In this document: piece by piece, positions 43,871 through 56,070 of the stretch
Layout of the letters: every line of letters starts with the position of its first letter
Position numbering within the stretch: the first letter of the stretch is position 1
NCBI GenBank assembly: GCA_024644405.1
Contig: JAHELC010000004.1
Span: forward strand, 116,324-180,323
Source of the DNA: Nitrospinaceae bacterium
GTDB lineage: Bacteria > Nitrospinota > Nitrospinia > Nitrospinales > Nitrospinaceae
Length of the DNA: 64,000 bases
Reading direction: 5' to 3'
Made by a program: the position numbers and the translations under genes
The notes under the pieces: model-generated
The model's database searches: none
What the model saw: the letters and a program-made list of their open reading frames with translations, nothing else
What the model was told of the DNA's origin: nothing

Positions 43871-46093
43871 ATGAGGGATCCCGATTCTATTCTATTAATA
43901 GAAGACGAAAGCCTGGTTGTTGAGACCCTGAAAGGCAACTTTCAGGACAATGGCTACCAGATCACCACCGCCCTCAACGGTGAGGAAGGTCTCCGTAAAT
44001 TCCAGAATGACAGCTTCGACCTGGTGATTACCGACCTGAAATTGAAGGGTATGGATGGACTGCAGGTTTCAAGAAAGATCAAAAAAATCAACCCCCAAAT
44101 TCCCGTCATCGTGGTCACCGGCTATCCCAAACTGCTGACCTCGGACGAAGCCTCCCGATTTGGAGTCCGTGATTTCGTACTCAAGCCTTTCACCTGGGCG
44201 GAGATACTCAAAAAAGTAACGGCTTGTCTGGACACTCCGGAAGTCACTACTTTTTCGCCCCGGCCTAAAGTATCCGATTCCCTGATTGTGGCCCGGAAAA
44301 AGGAAACGAATAAACCCGCCCCCCGTTTGGAACGCCGGGTAACGAAAAGCCGAAAAGATCCCTATCAGAGCCTGTCCCAGTTTTTGTCCGCCCAGACCCG
44401 AGCTTTGGAGATGTTGATTCGGGGAGAACCGTTGAAGGAGATTTTAATTTCGTTGATTTCGGAAATGGAATCCTGTTCGGACCAGATGTCGGGATCCATC
44501 CATTTGCTGAATTCCGAAAGGGCTCAACTGGACTGTATCGCAGGTCCCAGCCTTCCCGCACCCATATTGCAGGAAATCGGATCCGTCAGCCTGGGGGGTG
44601 AGGTGAATCCCTGGGGCAGCGCTGTCACTCAAAACAAACCGATCCTCATTGAAGATATCAACAAGAGTTCTCTTTGGGAGCGGCGTCACGATTTGGCGGC
44701 CACTCATGGATTCAGGGCTTCGTGGTCGTTTCCACTGCGGGGTTCCGACCAGCAGGCGGTGGGGGTAATGACCTTTTACAATCGCGAGCCCCGGTCCCCT
44801 TCCTCGACAGAACTCAAATGGATTTTATCCGCCACCCGGCTACTGAGCACCATTATGGAATATAAAAACCTGAAAAACGCCGGAAGTCAGGCCGAGAGTC
44901 AGGTTGAAAGTCTTACGGAACAGGGACGAGAAGCTGTGGTGATGTTTAGCGAACGGGGGGTGATCGATTCCTTCAATGTCGCGGCAGCCAAGTTGTTCGG
45001 GTATGCGGGCAAGACTCTGATCGGTCAGAACATCAAGAATTTGATTATCGGACAGAATCCTTCACAAAACCATAACGCGTTTCAAAGAATTGATGCCGGC
45101 AGCGAGGAAGAGCCCGGTACCCTGAAAGCGGCGGCCATGGGTCTGCGCAAGGATGGCGCCAGGCTGTTTCTGGATTTGTCCGTGGGAGAGCTGGCTCAAC
45201 AAACGGGACGAAAATTTGTCGCGACGATAGTGGATGTTTCCAAACTGAACTATGCAGAAAAAATCCTCAATGAAACCCGGAATAAACTTGAAGAACTGAA
45301 TGAATCCGGGCTGATTTCCGCACCCGAGGAGTCCACAAGCCTGCAGAAGCAACTGGTGCAATCGGAAAAATGGGCGGCGACCGGTAAACTGGCCGCTTCT
45401 CTGGCTCACGAATTTAAAAATCCCCTGTTTGGTATTCTCAATGTCCTCGAAAGAGCCGCCCGGGAATTTTCCCTGAAGCAGGGTTCTGAAGATTTGTTGG
45501 AACTGGCGATTCGCGAATGCTACCGCGCGATGGACCTGGTGGGACAAATGCAGGATATTCATCGGCCCTCTTCGCATTCCGTCGAGCCGATGGATCTGCA
45601 TTCCGCGATCAAAGACATGGTGGCGTTGACTCAAGCCCGGTTGCAAAAGCGGAACATGAAGCTGGTGCTGGACCTGGACAACAAACTTCCGAAAGTTTGC
45701 GGCATTGAAGATCAGATCAAGCAGGTGATCCTGAACCTTCTGAACAATGCGGAGGAGGCTGTTTCAGAGAATGATGGGAAAATTATAGTAGGCACGCGAG
45801 CGTTGGAGTCTTCGCTGAAAATCTTTGTGAGGGATAACGGACAGGGCATTCCGGATGACCAGCGGCAAAAGATATTTGAACCTTTTTTTACGACCAAAAA
45901 GGAGAGCGGAGGCATGGGTCTGGGACTGGCGGTCAGTTATGGAATCATCAAAGCCCACGGCGGCCGGATCGATGTGGAAAAAGGGATTGATGGCAAGGGC
46001 ACCGCATTTATTATCACGCTCCCCAAACGAATATCCCGAAAGGCCTCTCGCCGTTCGGATAAATATTTAACATCCACCACTTCCTGGAGTTGA
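43871..46093 (+). CDS. Cytoplasmic receiver-GAF-PAS histidine kinase
   Basis: 740 aa. Receiver domain at the N terminus with D55 (DLVITDLKLKGMDGLQ) and lysine in FVLKPF; GAF-like domain about 175-330; PAS about 350-470 (MFSERGVIDSFNVAAAKLFGY); HisKA with H513 (LAASLAHEFKNPLFGIL); HATPase about 590-730 (NLLNNAEEAVSEN, DNGQGIPDDQ, GGMGLGLAVSYGI). No membrane segment, so a cytosolic signal is likely. GGAGGAGGA precedes the ATG. The NtrC-type regulator gene starts 8 bp after the stop, so this is its likely cognate kinase; the kinase core is the NtrB/DctB type that normally pairs with such regulators. Confidence 0.9.
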   Translation: MRDPDSILLIEDESLVVETLKGNFQDNGYQITTALNGEEGLRKFQNDSFDLVITDLKLKGMDGLQVSRKIKKINPQIPVIVVTGYPKLLTSDEASRFGVRDFVLKPFTWAEILKKVTACLDTPEVTTFSPRPKVSDSLIVARKKETNKPAPRLERRVTKSRKDPYQSLSQFLSAQTRALEMLIRGEPLKEILISLISEMESCSDQMSGSIHLLNSERAQLDCIAGPSLPAPILQEIGSVSLGGEVNPWGSAVTQNKPILIEDINKSSLWERRHDLAATHGFRASWSFPLRGSDQQAVGVMTFYNREPRSPSSTELKWILSATRLLSTIMEYKNLKNAGSQAESQVESLTEQGREAVVMFSERGVIDSFNVAAAKLFGYAGKTLIGQNIKNLIIGQNPSQNHNAFQRIDAGSEEEPGTLKAAAMGLRKDGARLFLDLSVGELAQQTGRKFVATIVDVSKLNYAEKILNETRNKLEELNESGLISAPEESTSLQKQLVQSEKWAATGKLAASLAHEFKNPLFGILNVLERAAREFSLKQGSEDLLELAIRECYRAMDLVGQMQDIHRPSSHSVEPMDLHSAIKDMVALTQARLQKRNMKLVLDLDNKLPKVCGIEDQIKQVILNLLNNAEEAVSENDGKIIVGTRALESSLKIFVRDNGQGIPDDQRQKIFEPFFTTKKESGGMGLGLAVSYGIIKAHGGRIDVEKGIDGKGTAFIITLPKRISRKASRRSDKYLTSTTSWS

Positions 46094-46101
46094 GTTAACA
46101 C

Positions 46102-47490
46102 ATGGGCCAAGACAAAGTCATCGTAGTCGAAGATTCAAAGATCATCCGGCTGGGTTATAAAGACACCCTGGAGCGGCGGAATTACGAAGTGGAAACCTTC
46201 GATTCGGCAAAAGCCGCCTTGAACCGGATCAGTTTCGGATGGCCGGGAATCATTATCAGTGATGTGATCATGCCGGGAATGGACGGTATCTCCATGATGA
46301 AACGGATCAAGGAAATCGATTCCGATTTGCCGGTGATCCTGATCACCGGGCAGGGAGATATTCCGACCGCGGTTCAAGCCATTCGCGACGGGGCCTACGA
46401 TTTTCTGGAAAAGCCCTTTTCCGGCGAAGTCCTGATGGAAGTGGTGCACCGGGCGATGGAAAAACGCCGCCTGGTCCGGGAGGTCCGCGTTTTAAGGAAA
46501 GAAATCAACGACCAGCAGGAAACCAATTTCAGGATCATCGGGAAATCCCCCGCCATGGCGCGGCTTCGGGAAACGATCACCAGCATGGCCGGTTCCGATC
46601 CGGATGTTCTTATTTTAGGGGAAACGGGTTCCGGAAAAGATCTGGTCGCCCGCTGTCTGCATGAAAACAGCCCCCGGAAAGAAAATAACTTTGTGTCCAT
46701 CAATTGCGGTGCGATTCCGGAAAATATTATCGAGAGCGAACTTTTTGGACATGAGGCGGGTTCGTTCACCGGTGCGGACCAACGCCGCATCGGAAAGTTC
46801 GAGTATGCGCATGGAGGCACCGTTTTCCTGGACGAAATCGAGAGCATGCCGCTCCACCTTCAAGTGAAGTTGCTCCATATACTTCAGGACCGGGTCATTT
46901 ACCGGGTGGGCTCCAATGACCCCATACCCGTCGATGTTCGGGTCATCGCCGCGACCAAAACGGATTTGAAACGGGCTTTCGAGGAGAATAAGTTTCGAAA
47001 GGATTTGTATTACCGTCTCAATGTGTTTCAGATGTATCTGCCTCCTCTGCGAGAACGGATGGAAGATATTCCATTGCTGTTCAATCATTTCGTCTCGGAA
47101 ATCGGCTGGCGGTACAAGGTGTCGGTGCTCACCCTGCCGGCCGGAGATTTTATGCAGAAATTATTGACGCGGCCCTGGGAAGGCAATGTGCGTGAATTGA
47201 GAAACGAGGCTGAAAAATACGTGCTCCAATTGATCATGGATATACCGGGGCAAAACGAGTGCTTTGCGCCTTTTCCTGACAACGGTGTTTCCGGAAACGG
47301 AGAGTTGACCCTCAATGATCAATTGACCGCGTTTGAAAAAACCATTATCGAGCAGGAACTCATTCGTCAAAATGGTGATATCAAAAATACCTATCTCGCA
47401 TTGGGCATCCCCCGCCAGACGCTTTATTATAAAATTCAAAAATACGGTCTGAACCGAAAGCACTACCAGAAAGTTTTGGAAAACTGCTGA
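46102..47490 (+). CDS. NtrC/DctD-family sigma-54-dependent response regulator
   Basis: 462 aa. Receiver with D54 (IIISDVIMPGMDGI); the stretch ITGQGDIPTAVQAIRDGAYD is very like DctD. AAA+ domain: Walker A GETGSGKD (173-180), the sigma-54 contact loop ESELFGHEAGSFTGA (GSFTGA at 220-225, serine in place of the usual alanine), and Walker B GTVFLDEIE (239-247). The C-terminal Fis-type helix-turn-helix is about 425-455 (IKNTYLALGIPRQTLYYKIQ). It remodels sigma-54 RNA polymerase when phosphorylated. Two sigma-54 promoters lie on either side at 40893 and 55737. Confidence 0.95.
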   Translation: MGQDKVIVVEDSKIIRLGYKDTLERRNYEVETFDSAKAALNRISFGWPGIIISDVIMPGMDGISMMKRIKEIDSDLPVILITGQGDIPTAVQAIRDGAYDFLEKPFSGEVLMEVVHRAMEKRRLVREVRVLRKEINDQQETNFRIIGKSPAMARLRETITSMAGSDPDVLILGETGSGKDLVARCLHENSPRKENNFVSINCGAIPENIIESELFGHEAGSFTGADQRRIGKFEYAHGGTVFLDEIESMPLHLQVKLLHILQDRVIYRVGSNDPIPVDVRVIAATKTDLKRAFEENKFRKDLYYRLNVFQMYLPPLRERMEDIPLLFNHFVSEIGWRYKVSVLTLPAGDFMQKLLTRPWEGNVRELRNEAEKYVLQLIMDIPGQNECFAPFPDNGVSGNGELTLNDQLTAFEKTIIEQELIRQNGDIKNTYLALGIPRQTLYYKIQKYGLNRKHYQKVLENC

Positions 47491-47939
47491 TTTCCATCCC
47501 CGCCAGGCGTTCTCCCCCCGAGTCCGTTCACTCGGCCTTCCCTTCCGTGACCGGAGGATGAGGCGCTTTTTGATTGAATCCTATTCCAATCCCCGAAGAG
47601 CATGCTTTTCGTGGTAACCGAGACTCCAATAAGTCATTATATTTAAATAAGTTATGCTGAAAATAAGGCTCGTGAAAGAGTTGTACCGACGCGTCTCTAT
47701 TTTCCCGGCTTTATAACTTTACATCCCTATCTGCTGTAATTAAACTGATATTAAGCCTTTTCACGAATTTCACCGAGACAACGGGGCTTTTCTTTAAAAA
47801 AAGCCAATTCGGACTATTTAACGAGTCTGTCTCTTTCTTGTTTTTCAAAGGGAGAGCAATCTCCAAGCGGTCGGGTACAGGAAATCAAAAAAAATCATTT
47901 AATGTTGTACAAGGTTGTTACTGCCCGGAGGTCCATCCC
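47491..47939 (+). other. Intergenic region before the CheA gene; nothing clear
   Basis: 449 bp. A short hairpin CCGAGT/ACTCGG (47518-47535) follows the NtrC-type gene, but without a T-run it is at most a weak terminator. The frame of the CheA gene is open back to 47838, but that part has no start signal and unlike composition. No sigma-54 motif found. Confidence 0.45.
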
Positions 47940-50225
<2,286 letters not shown>

Positions 50226-50354
50226 TCGGCTGTTAATGATTACGGCTGGCAAAACAGTGGTGGAATGTGATGCGGTTGCGGCATAATGGTGATTCTCCTA
50301 ATCAATTCAATGGATTACCGTTGATATTGCCTGCATTAGTTTCGGGAAATTTGC

Positions 50355-53300
50355 ATGGCGTCACTTGGCAGACAGATGAATAAAACGAATGAAGGTTTTC
50401 TGGGGTTTCTTCTGGGCGGTCGCAAGATTCTGTTACTGATGCTTTTTGCGCTCGGCGTCATCGTTTTAGTCGGTTTGAATGCCGTTAAAAAACAGCTTGA
50501 AATAAACCTTTCCTCCGAATTGCAAACCCTTCTCCAATCCAATCAGGATACCCTGAGAATCTGGAACCAGGAAAAAAGCTCTCAGGTCAAAAATTGGGCC
50601 AATAATCCCAATGTGAAAGCAAACATCCTTTCATTGTCACAGCGCACCCTGCAAGATGATGTGCTCCCGGGGACTCTTTTAAAAAGCGAGGAATTGGAAG
50701 AACTCCGCAGAATTCTGGGTCCGGTATGCAACCGGCACAATTATGTAGAGTTTGTTGTATTCAACTCGTCCGGACTGCAGATTGGTGCTTTGTTAGACAA
50801 GCCGGTGGGTCAACGGGAATTGATCGAGTATTCGGATTTCATAAGGCGTTCCCTGAAAGGGGAGACGGTGGTTTCCCTTCCTTTCTTTTCCGAAACCCCT
50901 CTGCCGACCATTCATGGGCAATGGAAGGAGAATTGGCCGACCATGTTCATTTCGGCTCCTGTCCGGGACGATTCCGGCGAAGTGGCGGCCGTTCTGTCTT
51001 TTCGATTGAGGCCGGAAATCGAATTTTCCCGAATTATGGAATTGGGGAGAACAGGGGAGTCGGGGGAAACCTTCGCTTTTAATAACAGCGGATATTTGAT
51101 CAGCAACAGCCGGTTCGATGAACAGCTGAGAAGTATGGAAGTTCTTCCGGAAGATCCGGATCAGATGTCCATGTTGATGGTGAAACTGATCGAGCGGGGG
51201 AAATATTTTAACAAGAGAAATCCTCGTTTGACCCATGCGGCCGGAAAAGCGCTCAAAGGCGAAACTGGTGTGGATATTAACGGTTACCCCGATTACCGGG
51301 GCGTGAGGGTGATCGGGGCCTGGACCTGGATTGAAGAATATGGTTTTGGTCTGACTACGAAAATCGATCTGGACGAGGCTTTTGCACCTTTGATCATTAT
51401 GGAACGGGTGTTCATTTCATTTTTTGTTTTATTGATTACCGCCATTGGCAGCTTCAGATTTTTAGCAGCACGTGAAATGAAATCGGAAAGAGAACGGGAA
51501 AAGGTTTCCAATTTACTGGAGGACAGTGAAAAAAAGGCTGATTTGATTTTATCGAATACACTCGATGGAATTGTCACGATCCATCCCAACGGCATCATCC
51601 AGTCGTTCAATCTGGCTGCTGAAGACATCTTCGGGTACAAGGCGGAAGAAGTGATTGGCAAAAACGTAAAAATCCTGATGCCGGAACCGTTTTTCAGCGA
51701 ACACGACAATTATTTGAATAAATATCTGTTAACCGGAGAAAAAAATATTCTGGGAACCGTACGGGAGGTACAGGGCCGACATAAAGACGGATCCATTTTT
51801 GATATGGAAATCGCCATCAGTGAAATCTTTTTGCAGGACGAACGGGTATTCATCGGATTGGTTCGGGATATTACCGAGCGAAAACGGGTGGAGGCCCTGT
51901 CCAACCGGATGGGCCGTATTCTGGACGATTCTTTCAATGAAATTTATATCTTTGACGTGCAGACGTTTAAATATGTTGAAGTCAATCGAGGAGCTTGTGA
52001 AAACCTGGGGTACAGCAAGGAAGAACTGCTGCAATTGACCCCTTTTGATATTTTTACAGAGTTTAAGCCGGAGCGGATTGAAAAACTGATCAAGGCTCTC
52101 CGAAACGGATCGACTTCCCGCATTGTATTTGATACCGAACAGATCCGTAAAGACGGCTCCAGTTATCCGGTAGAGGTCCGTTTGCAGTTGACCGCTATTG
52201 ATGAGAGTTCTCTGTTCTTGGCAATCGTTCAGGACATTACCGAGCGCAAGGAGGCGGAGCAGGTACGCTTGCAGGCCCAAAATGAACTGGAAGGCCGGGT
52301 TCAGCGACGGACGATGGAATTGAAGAAAGTTAATGAGACTTTAAGGGATAGCGAAGCCCAAATCCGCGCCATTGTCGAGAATGTGGTGGATGGCATCGTG
52401 ACCATAGATGAAGACGGAGCCATCGAGTTGTTCAACCCCACCGCTGAGAAAATCTTCGGGTATTCGGCTGAGGAAGTGATCGGCAAAAACGTCAGTATGT
52501 TGATGCCTCAGCCTTATCAAAGCGAGCACGACGATTATATGCAAAGATATCACGAAACCGGGGAGTCCAAGATCCTCGGGTTGAAGCGTGAGGTCTGGGG
52601 CGTCAGGAAAGATGGTTCGGTTTTTCCGATGGAGTTGGCGGTTAATGAATTTTATATCGGTGAGCGGAGGGCGTATACCGGTGTCGTTCAGGATATTACA
52701 GAGAAGAAGCAGGCTCAATGGTCTTTGGAACGTCTGACCCGGCAAAACGAGTTGATCCTTAAATCTGTTGGGGATGGAATTTTCGGGATGAACCTGGAAG
52801 GTCAGATCACATTTTATAATCCCTCGGCCTTGAAAATGACCTGTTTTGGTGAAGGCGAGTTGGTGGAAAAATCGATGCACGAGGTTCTGAGTTTTCTTGA
52901 TGAGGAGGGATCTTCCGAGAGCCAGGACTATCCTCTGTACCAGGTATTCAAGGATGGTCAGACACAGTCTAAGGACGAAGCGGTATTCTGGACAAAAGAC
53001 GGTTCTGCTTTGCTGGCGGAATACATCTGCACGCCTATCTATGAGGATGAAAAAATTGTAGGGGCGGTGGTTACGTTTCGCGACATATTAAGGAGAAAGC
53101 GGGTGGAGGAAGCGCTGGTCCAGGCCAAGGAAGAGGCGGAGCGAGCCAACCGGGCCAAATCGGATTTCTTATCACGCATGAGTCACGAATTGAGAACCCC
53201 CTTGAATTCAATTCTGGGTTTTGCGCAAATTCTCGAAATAGATAAGATCGATCGTTTAACGGTTCGACAAAAACCCTGGGTCAGTCAAGTTCGGAAGGCG

Positions 53301-54305
53301 GGGGACCATTTGCTGGAACTGATCAATGAGATGCTGGATCTGGCGCGTATTGAATCGGGGCAAATGACCGTTTCCATGGAAAATGTGGATGTTGTTCCCC
53401 TGATGAAAGAAGTGTTGATTTTGATTATGCCGATGTCGAAAGAAAGAAAAATCAAAATTGTGAATATGGTCTCCATTCCCAGTCTTGTGGTGTACGGGGA
53501 CAGGATACGCCTGAAGCAGGTATTTCTAAATTTATTATCCAATGCGGTCAAGTACAATATCGAAAAAGGCATCATTTCCATTTATTATAGAAAAACATCC
53601 GAAGGAAAAATTCGGATCAGTATCGAGGATTCGGGCATTGGAGTTTCAAAAGATAAAATCGATGATTTATTCGAACCCTTTGCGAGACTGGATGCTGATA
53701 ACTCGGAAGTGGAGGGAACCGGTATCGGTCTCACCATAACCCGGCGCCTGGTCGAGCAAATGCGCGGGAATATCTCCGTTCAAAGCACACTGGATAAAGG
53801 CAGTTGTTTTACCCTGGAACTTCCGGCCGGTATGGCCCAGGAAGAGGAGAAGAGCCCAGAAGAGTCTAAAATTGAATTTTTGTCAAAACCGCTGAACCCG
53901 AATGAGAATTATACCCTTTTGTATGTTGAGGACAATCCGGATAATCTGATTTTGATCAGGCAGGTATTGAAAACCCGGCCGAATATCCGGTTGATATTTT
54001 CTAGAGACAGCAGGACGGGGATAGAACTCGCCCTGGCGCATCACCCGGACTTGATCCTAATGGACATCAACCTTCCGGGAATGGATGGTTATATGACCCT
54101 GAAGGCGCTACGGGCCTATCGGGAAATCCGCTCCATCCCTGTTGTTGCCGTCAGCGCCAATGCCATGCAAGAGGATATTGATCATGGATTGGAAGCAGGT
54201 TTTGATTCTTATATTACCAAACCGATTAATATTGCCCGTTTTATGGAAGTGGTGGACCGGCTGCTGGGACAGAAAAAGGGAGCTTCTTTAAATTTATCTT
54301 CATAA
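50355..54305 (+). CDS. Membrane hybrid histidine kinase with four PAS domains, two FixL-like
   Basis: 1316 aa. Helix about 24-43, a periplasmic dCache-like sensor (about 50-345), a second helix about 349-372, PAS1 (about 395-510), PAS2 (515-640), coiled coil, PAS3 (670-790), PAS4 (795-915), HisKA with H944 (RMSHELRTPLNSILGF), HATPase (about 1050-1165) and a receiver with D1237 (DLILMDINLPGMDGY). PAS1 and PAS3 share EVIGKNV and the layout of FixL haem-PAS domains: H450 with R470 and H725 with R745, the same 20-residue spacing as FixL's haem ligand His and distal Arg. Haem binding is therefore possible but unproven. The ATG at 50355 lacks a strong ribosome-binding site; ATG 50376 is possible. 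The next kinase gene starts 12 bp after the stop. Confidence 0.92.
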   Translation: MASLGRQMNKTNEGFLGFLLGGRKILLLMLFALGVIVLVGLNAVKKQLEINLSSELQTLLQSNQDTLRIWNQEKSSQVKNWANNPNVKANILSLSQRTLQDDVLPGTLLKSEELEELRRILGPVCNRHNYVEFVVFNSSGLQIGALLDKPVGQRELIEYSDFIRRSLKGETVVSLPFFSETPLPTIHGQWKENWPTMFISAPVRDDSGEVAAVLSFRLRPEIEFSRIMELGRTGESGETFAFNNSGYLISNSRFDEQLRSMEVLPEDPDQMSMLMVKLIERGKYFNKRNPRLTHAAGKALKGETGVDINGYPDYRGVRVIGAWTWIEEYGFGLTTKIDLDEAFAPLIIMERVFISFFVLLITAIGSFRFLAAREMKSEREREKVSNLLEDSEKKADLILSNTLDGIVTIHPNGIIQSFNLAAEDIFGYKAEEVIGKNVKILMPEPFFSEHDNYLNKYLLTGEKNILGTVREVQGRHKDGSIFDMEIAISEIFLQDERVFIGLVRDITERKRVEALSNRMGRILDDSFNEIYIFDVQTFKYVEVNRGACENLGYSKEELLQLTPFDIFTEFKPERIEKLIKALRNGSTSRIVFDTEQIRKDGSSYPVEVRLQLTAIDESSLFLAIVQDITERKEAEQVRLQAQNELEGRVQRRTMELKKVNETLRDSEAQIRAIVENVVDGIVTIDEDGAIELFNPTAEKIFGYSAEEVIGKNVSMLMPQPYQSEHDDYMQRYHETGESKILGLKREVWGVRKDGSVFPMELAVNEFYIGERRAYTGVVQDITEKKQAQWSLERLTRQNELILKSVGDGIFGMNLEGQITFYNPSALKMTCFGEGELVEKSMHEVLSFLDEEGSSESQDYPLYQVFKDGQTQSKDEAVFWTKDGSALLAEYICTPIYEDEKIVGAVVTFRDILRRKRVEEALVQAKEEAERANRAKSDFLSRMSHELRTPLNSILGFAQILEIDKIDRLTVRQKPWVSQVRKAGDHLLELINEMLDLARIESGQMTVSMENVDVVPLMKEVLILIMPMSKERKIKIVNMVSIPSLVVYGDRIRLKQVFLNLLSNAVKYNIEKGIISIYYRKTSEGKIRISIEDSGIGVSKDKIDDLFEPFARLDADNSEVEGTGIGLTITRRLVEQMRGNISVQSTLDKGSCFTLELPAGMAQEEEKSPEESKIEFLSKPLNPNENYTLLYVEDNPDNLILIRQVLKTRPNIRLIFSRDSRTGIELALAHHPDLILMDINLPGMDGYMTLKALRAYREIRSIPVVAVSANAMQEDIDHGLEAGFDSYITKPINIARFMEVVDRLLGQKKGASLNLSS

Positions 54306-54317
54306 ACTTGGGAGACT

Positions 54318-55478
54318 ATGTTGGATCCAAAAGCTTATCTGAAATCCAAAATACTGATCGTGGACGACGAGCCAGGCAACGTCCTTCTGCTGGAACAAAT
54401 GATGATTCAGGAAGGATACGACAGTCTTCACAGTACTTCCGATCCCACACAATCCCTTGAGTTATTTAACGAGGTCCAGCCCGACTTGGTATTGCTGGAT
54501 TTGAATATGCCGCGGATGGATGGTTTCGAAGTTATGGAGCAGCTGAAGATCGTGGACCCGGAATCGCTGGTTCCTGTTTTGGTGTTGACTGCCTTGAAAG
54601 ACGAGGAATCCAAGCTGCGGGCCTTGAGGTCTGGGGCGAAGGATTTTTTGGGTAAACCCTTCGACCTGACAGAAGCGAACTTGCGCATCAAGAATCTTTT
54701 GGAAATGCGATTATTGCATCAACGAGTTCGAATGCACAATCAACTCCTGGAGGATCAAGTTCAGTTACGAACGGCTGAGCTGGAAAGATCCACAGAGGAA
54801 TTGACGGACTTCGCCTATATTGCGTCTCACGATCTTCAGGAACCGTTAAGGAAGATCATTGCGTTTGGGGACCGGCTTGCCGGAAAGTTTGGATCTGTTT
54901 TAAACGATACGGGCAAGGATTATATTGACCGAATGCAAAAATCCGCGATCCGCATGAAAGGTTTGATCGATGGTCTCCTCCATTTTTCCCGAGTCACGAT
55001 GCATTCAGCCCCTTTTCAGGAAATTGATCTGAACGAGGTGGTGTCGGAAGTGTTGGCGGACCTGGAGGTCCAGATTGAAAGAACCAAGGGACGCGTGGAG
55101 GTGGATACCCTTCCCAGAGTTGAGGGGGGAATATTTCAAATGCGCCAATTGTTCCAAAATCTGATATCCAACGGTCTTAAATACCACAAAGATGGAGTGG
55201 CTCCTGTGATCAAAATCAGATATGCCGGATTCAATGAGAAATTCGAAGAAATTTATATTGAAGATAATGGCAAGGGGTTTGATGAAAAACATCTGGATCG
55301 GATTTTTCGTCCCTTTGAGCGCCTTCATGGCCACAGTGAATATGGGGGCACGGGTATGGGGCTGGCCATTTGCCATAAAATCGTTACGCACCATAAAGGA
55401 CAGATCACCGCTAGAAGTCAACCGAGTCAGGGCGCCACGTTTATCGTAAAACTTCCTTCCAGGCAAGGAGTCCAATGA
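54318..55478 (+). CDS. Receiver-histidine kinase protein
   Basis: 386 aa. N-terminal receiver with D61 (DLVLLDLNMPRMDGF) and lysine in FLGKPFD, a coiled-coil linker (about 130-160), HisKA with H171 (AYIASHDLQEPLRKII, the phytochrome-like subtype) and an HATPase domain (NLISNGLKYHKD, EDNGKGFDEKHL, GGTGMGLAICHKI). No membrane segment. It could take phosphate from the upstream hybrid kinase and relay it on. GGGAG 3-4 nt before the ATG. Its receiver and linker closely resemble those of the receiver-HD-GYP protein at 56071, suggesting duplication of that module. Confidence 0.92.
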   Translation: MLDPKAYLKSKILIVDDEPGNVLLLEQMMIQEGYDSLHSTSDPTQSLELFNEVQPDLVLLDLNMPRMDGFEVMEQLKIVDPESLVPVLVLTALKDEESKLRALRSGAKDFLGKPFDLTEANLRIKNLLEMRLLHQRVRMHNQLLEDQVQLRTAELERSTEELTDFAYIASHDLQEPLRKIIAFGDRLAGKFGSVLNDTGKDYIDRMQKSAIRMKGLIDGLLHFSRVTMHSAPFQEIDLNEVVSEVLADLEVQIERTKGRVEVDTLPRVEGGIFQMRQLFQNLISNGLKYHKDGVAPVIKIRYAGFNEKFEEIYIEDNGKGFDEKHLDRIFRPFERLHGHSEYGGTGMGLAICHKIVTHHKGQITARSQPSQGATFIVKLPSRQGVQ

Positions 55479-55820
55479 TGCGGTTTGCCGATCAGTCGAT
55501 CACACTTCATATATTTGCCGCACTTCAAAGCCTGTAACTTTCGAAAATACAACGATTTTAAATTCCTTCCGCCGTCTCACCCCGCGCTGTGAAGTTACCC
55601 ATTGTGAAACAGTCTGTCCAAACTCTGTGACGCAAAGTGTTTCATTTCCGGGAATTCTTGTGACCATCAGCGTCACCCCTTCAATCACTTGCTCAGTAAT
55701 ATTAAATAAAACAATGACTTATTTATTAACCCTTAATGGCATATAAATTGCTTTTAAGTAAAGAGAAGTCAATGGGATTAATGATTGGATCGTTCTCAAT
55801 CTTACTTTTAGGAGGCTGAC
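55479..55820 (+). other. Upstream region of the small-protein/HD-GYP operon
   Basis: 342 bp. It holds the sigma-54 promoter at 55737-55752 and an inverted repeat TGAAACA (55605-55611)/TGTTTCA (55638-55644) about 100-130 bp upstream of it, a possible activator site. A minus-strand frame at 55500-55688 is open but unsupported by any family resemblance. Confidence 0.5.
55737..55752 (+). promoter_or_regulatory. Sigma-54 (-24/-12) promoter
   Basis: TGGCAT-ATAAA-TTGCT: GG (55738-55739) and GC (55750-55751) are 10 bp apart, matching the consensus except T for C in the last -24 position. The start point would be near 55763, about 58 nt before ATG 55821. Confidence 0.75.
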
Positions 55821-56042
55821 ATGTTTTTTGAAGTCCGAGTATACAAACCCAATGGCAAATTGAAAAAACAGATTTCCAGTACTGAATTGAGTAGTAATCA
55901 TTGGCGAACTTTCGACAAGATCGAGGGAGAAATCGGTCTCAACAGCTCAGGAACGAAACCCGTACCAGCATGGGTCAAGGCAAAATTGGATTTGGAATTT
56001 CCAACCAACCTTGAGTTGGATCATCAAAGTACCCAGGGTTGA
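55821..56042 (+). CDS. Small hypothetical protein (73 aa)
   Basis: GGAGG about 6 nt before ATG 55821 and a sensible soluble composition support a real gene. It begins MFFEVRVYKPNGKLKKQISS, apparently a short beta-strand pair, and continues through HWRTFDKIEGEIGL to VPAWVKAKLDLEF. No family recognised. It is the first gene after the sigma-54 promoter and ends 28 bp before the receiver-HD-GYP gene, so it may be an accessory or antagonist of that protein (inferred from position). Confidence 0.65.
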   Translation: MFFEVRVYKPNGKLKKQISSTELSSNHWRTFDKIEGEIGLNSSGTKPVPAWVKAKLDLEFPTNLELDHQSTQG

Positions 56043-56070
56043 CCCTGAATATATAATGAGAGGCCTGCTG

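Noticed and set aside
55500..55688. Minus-strand frame of 62 codons (or 55 from ATG 55667) before the sigma-54 promoter
   Set aside because: There is a weak G-rich site before ATG 55667, but no family resemblance, and the region fits better as upstream control DNA. A conservation test could change this.
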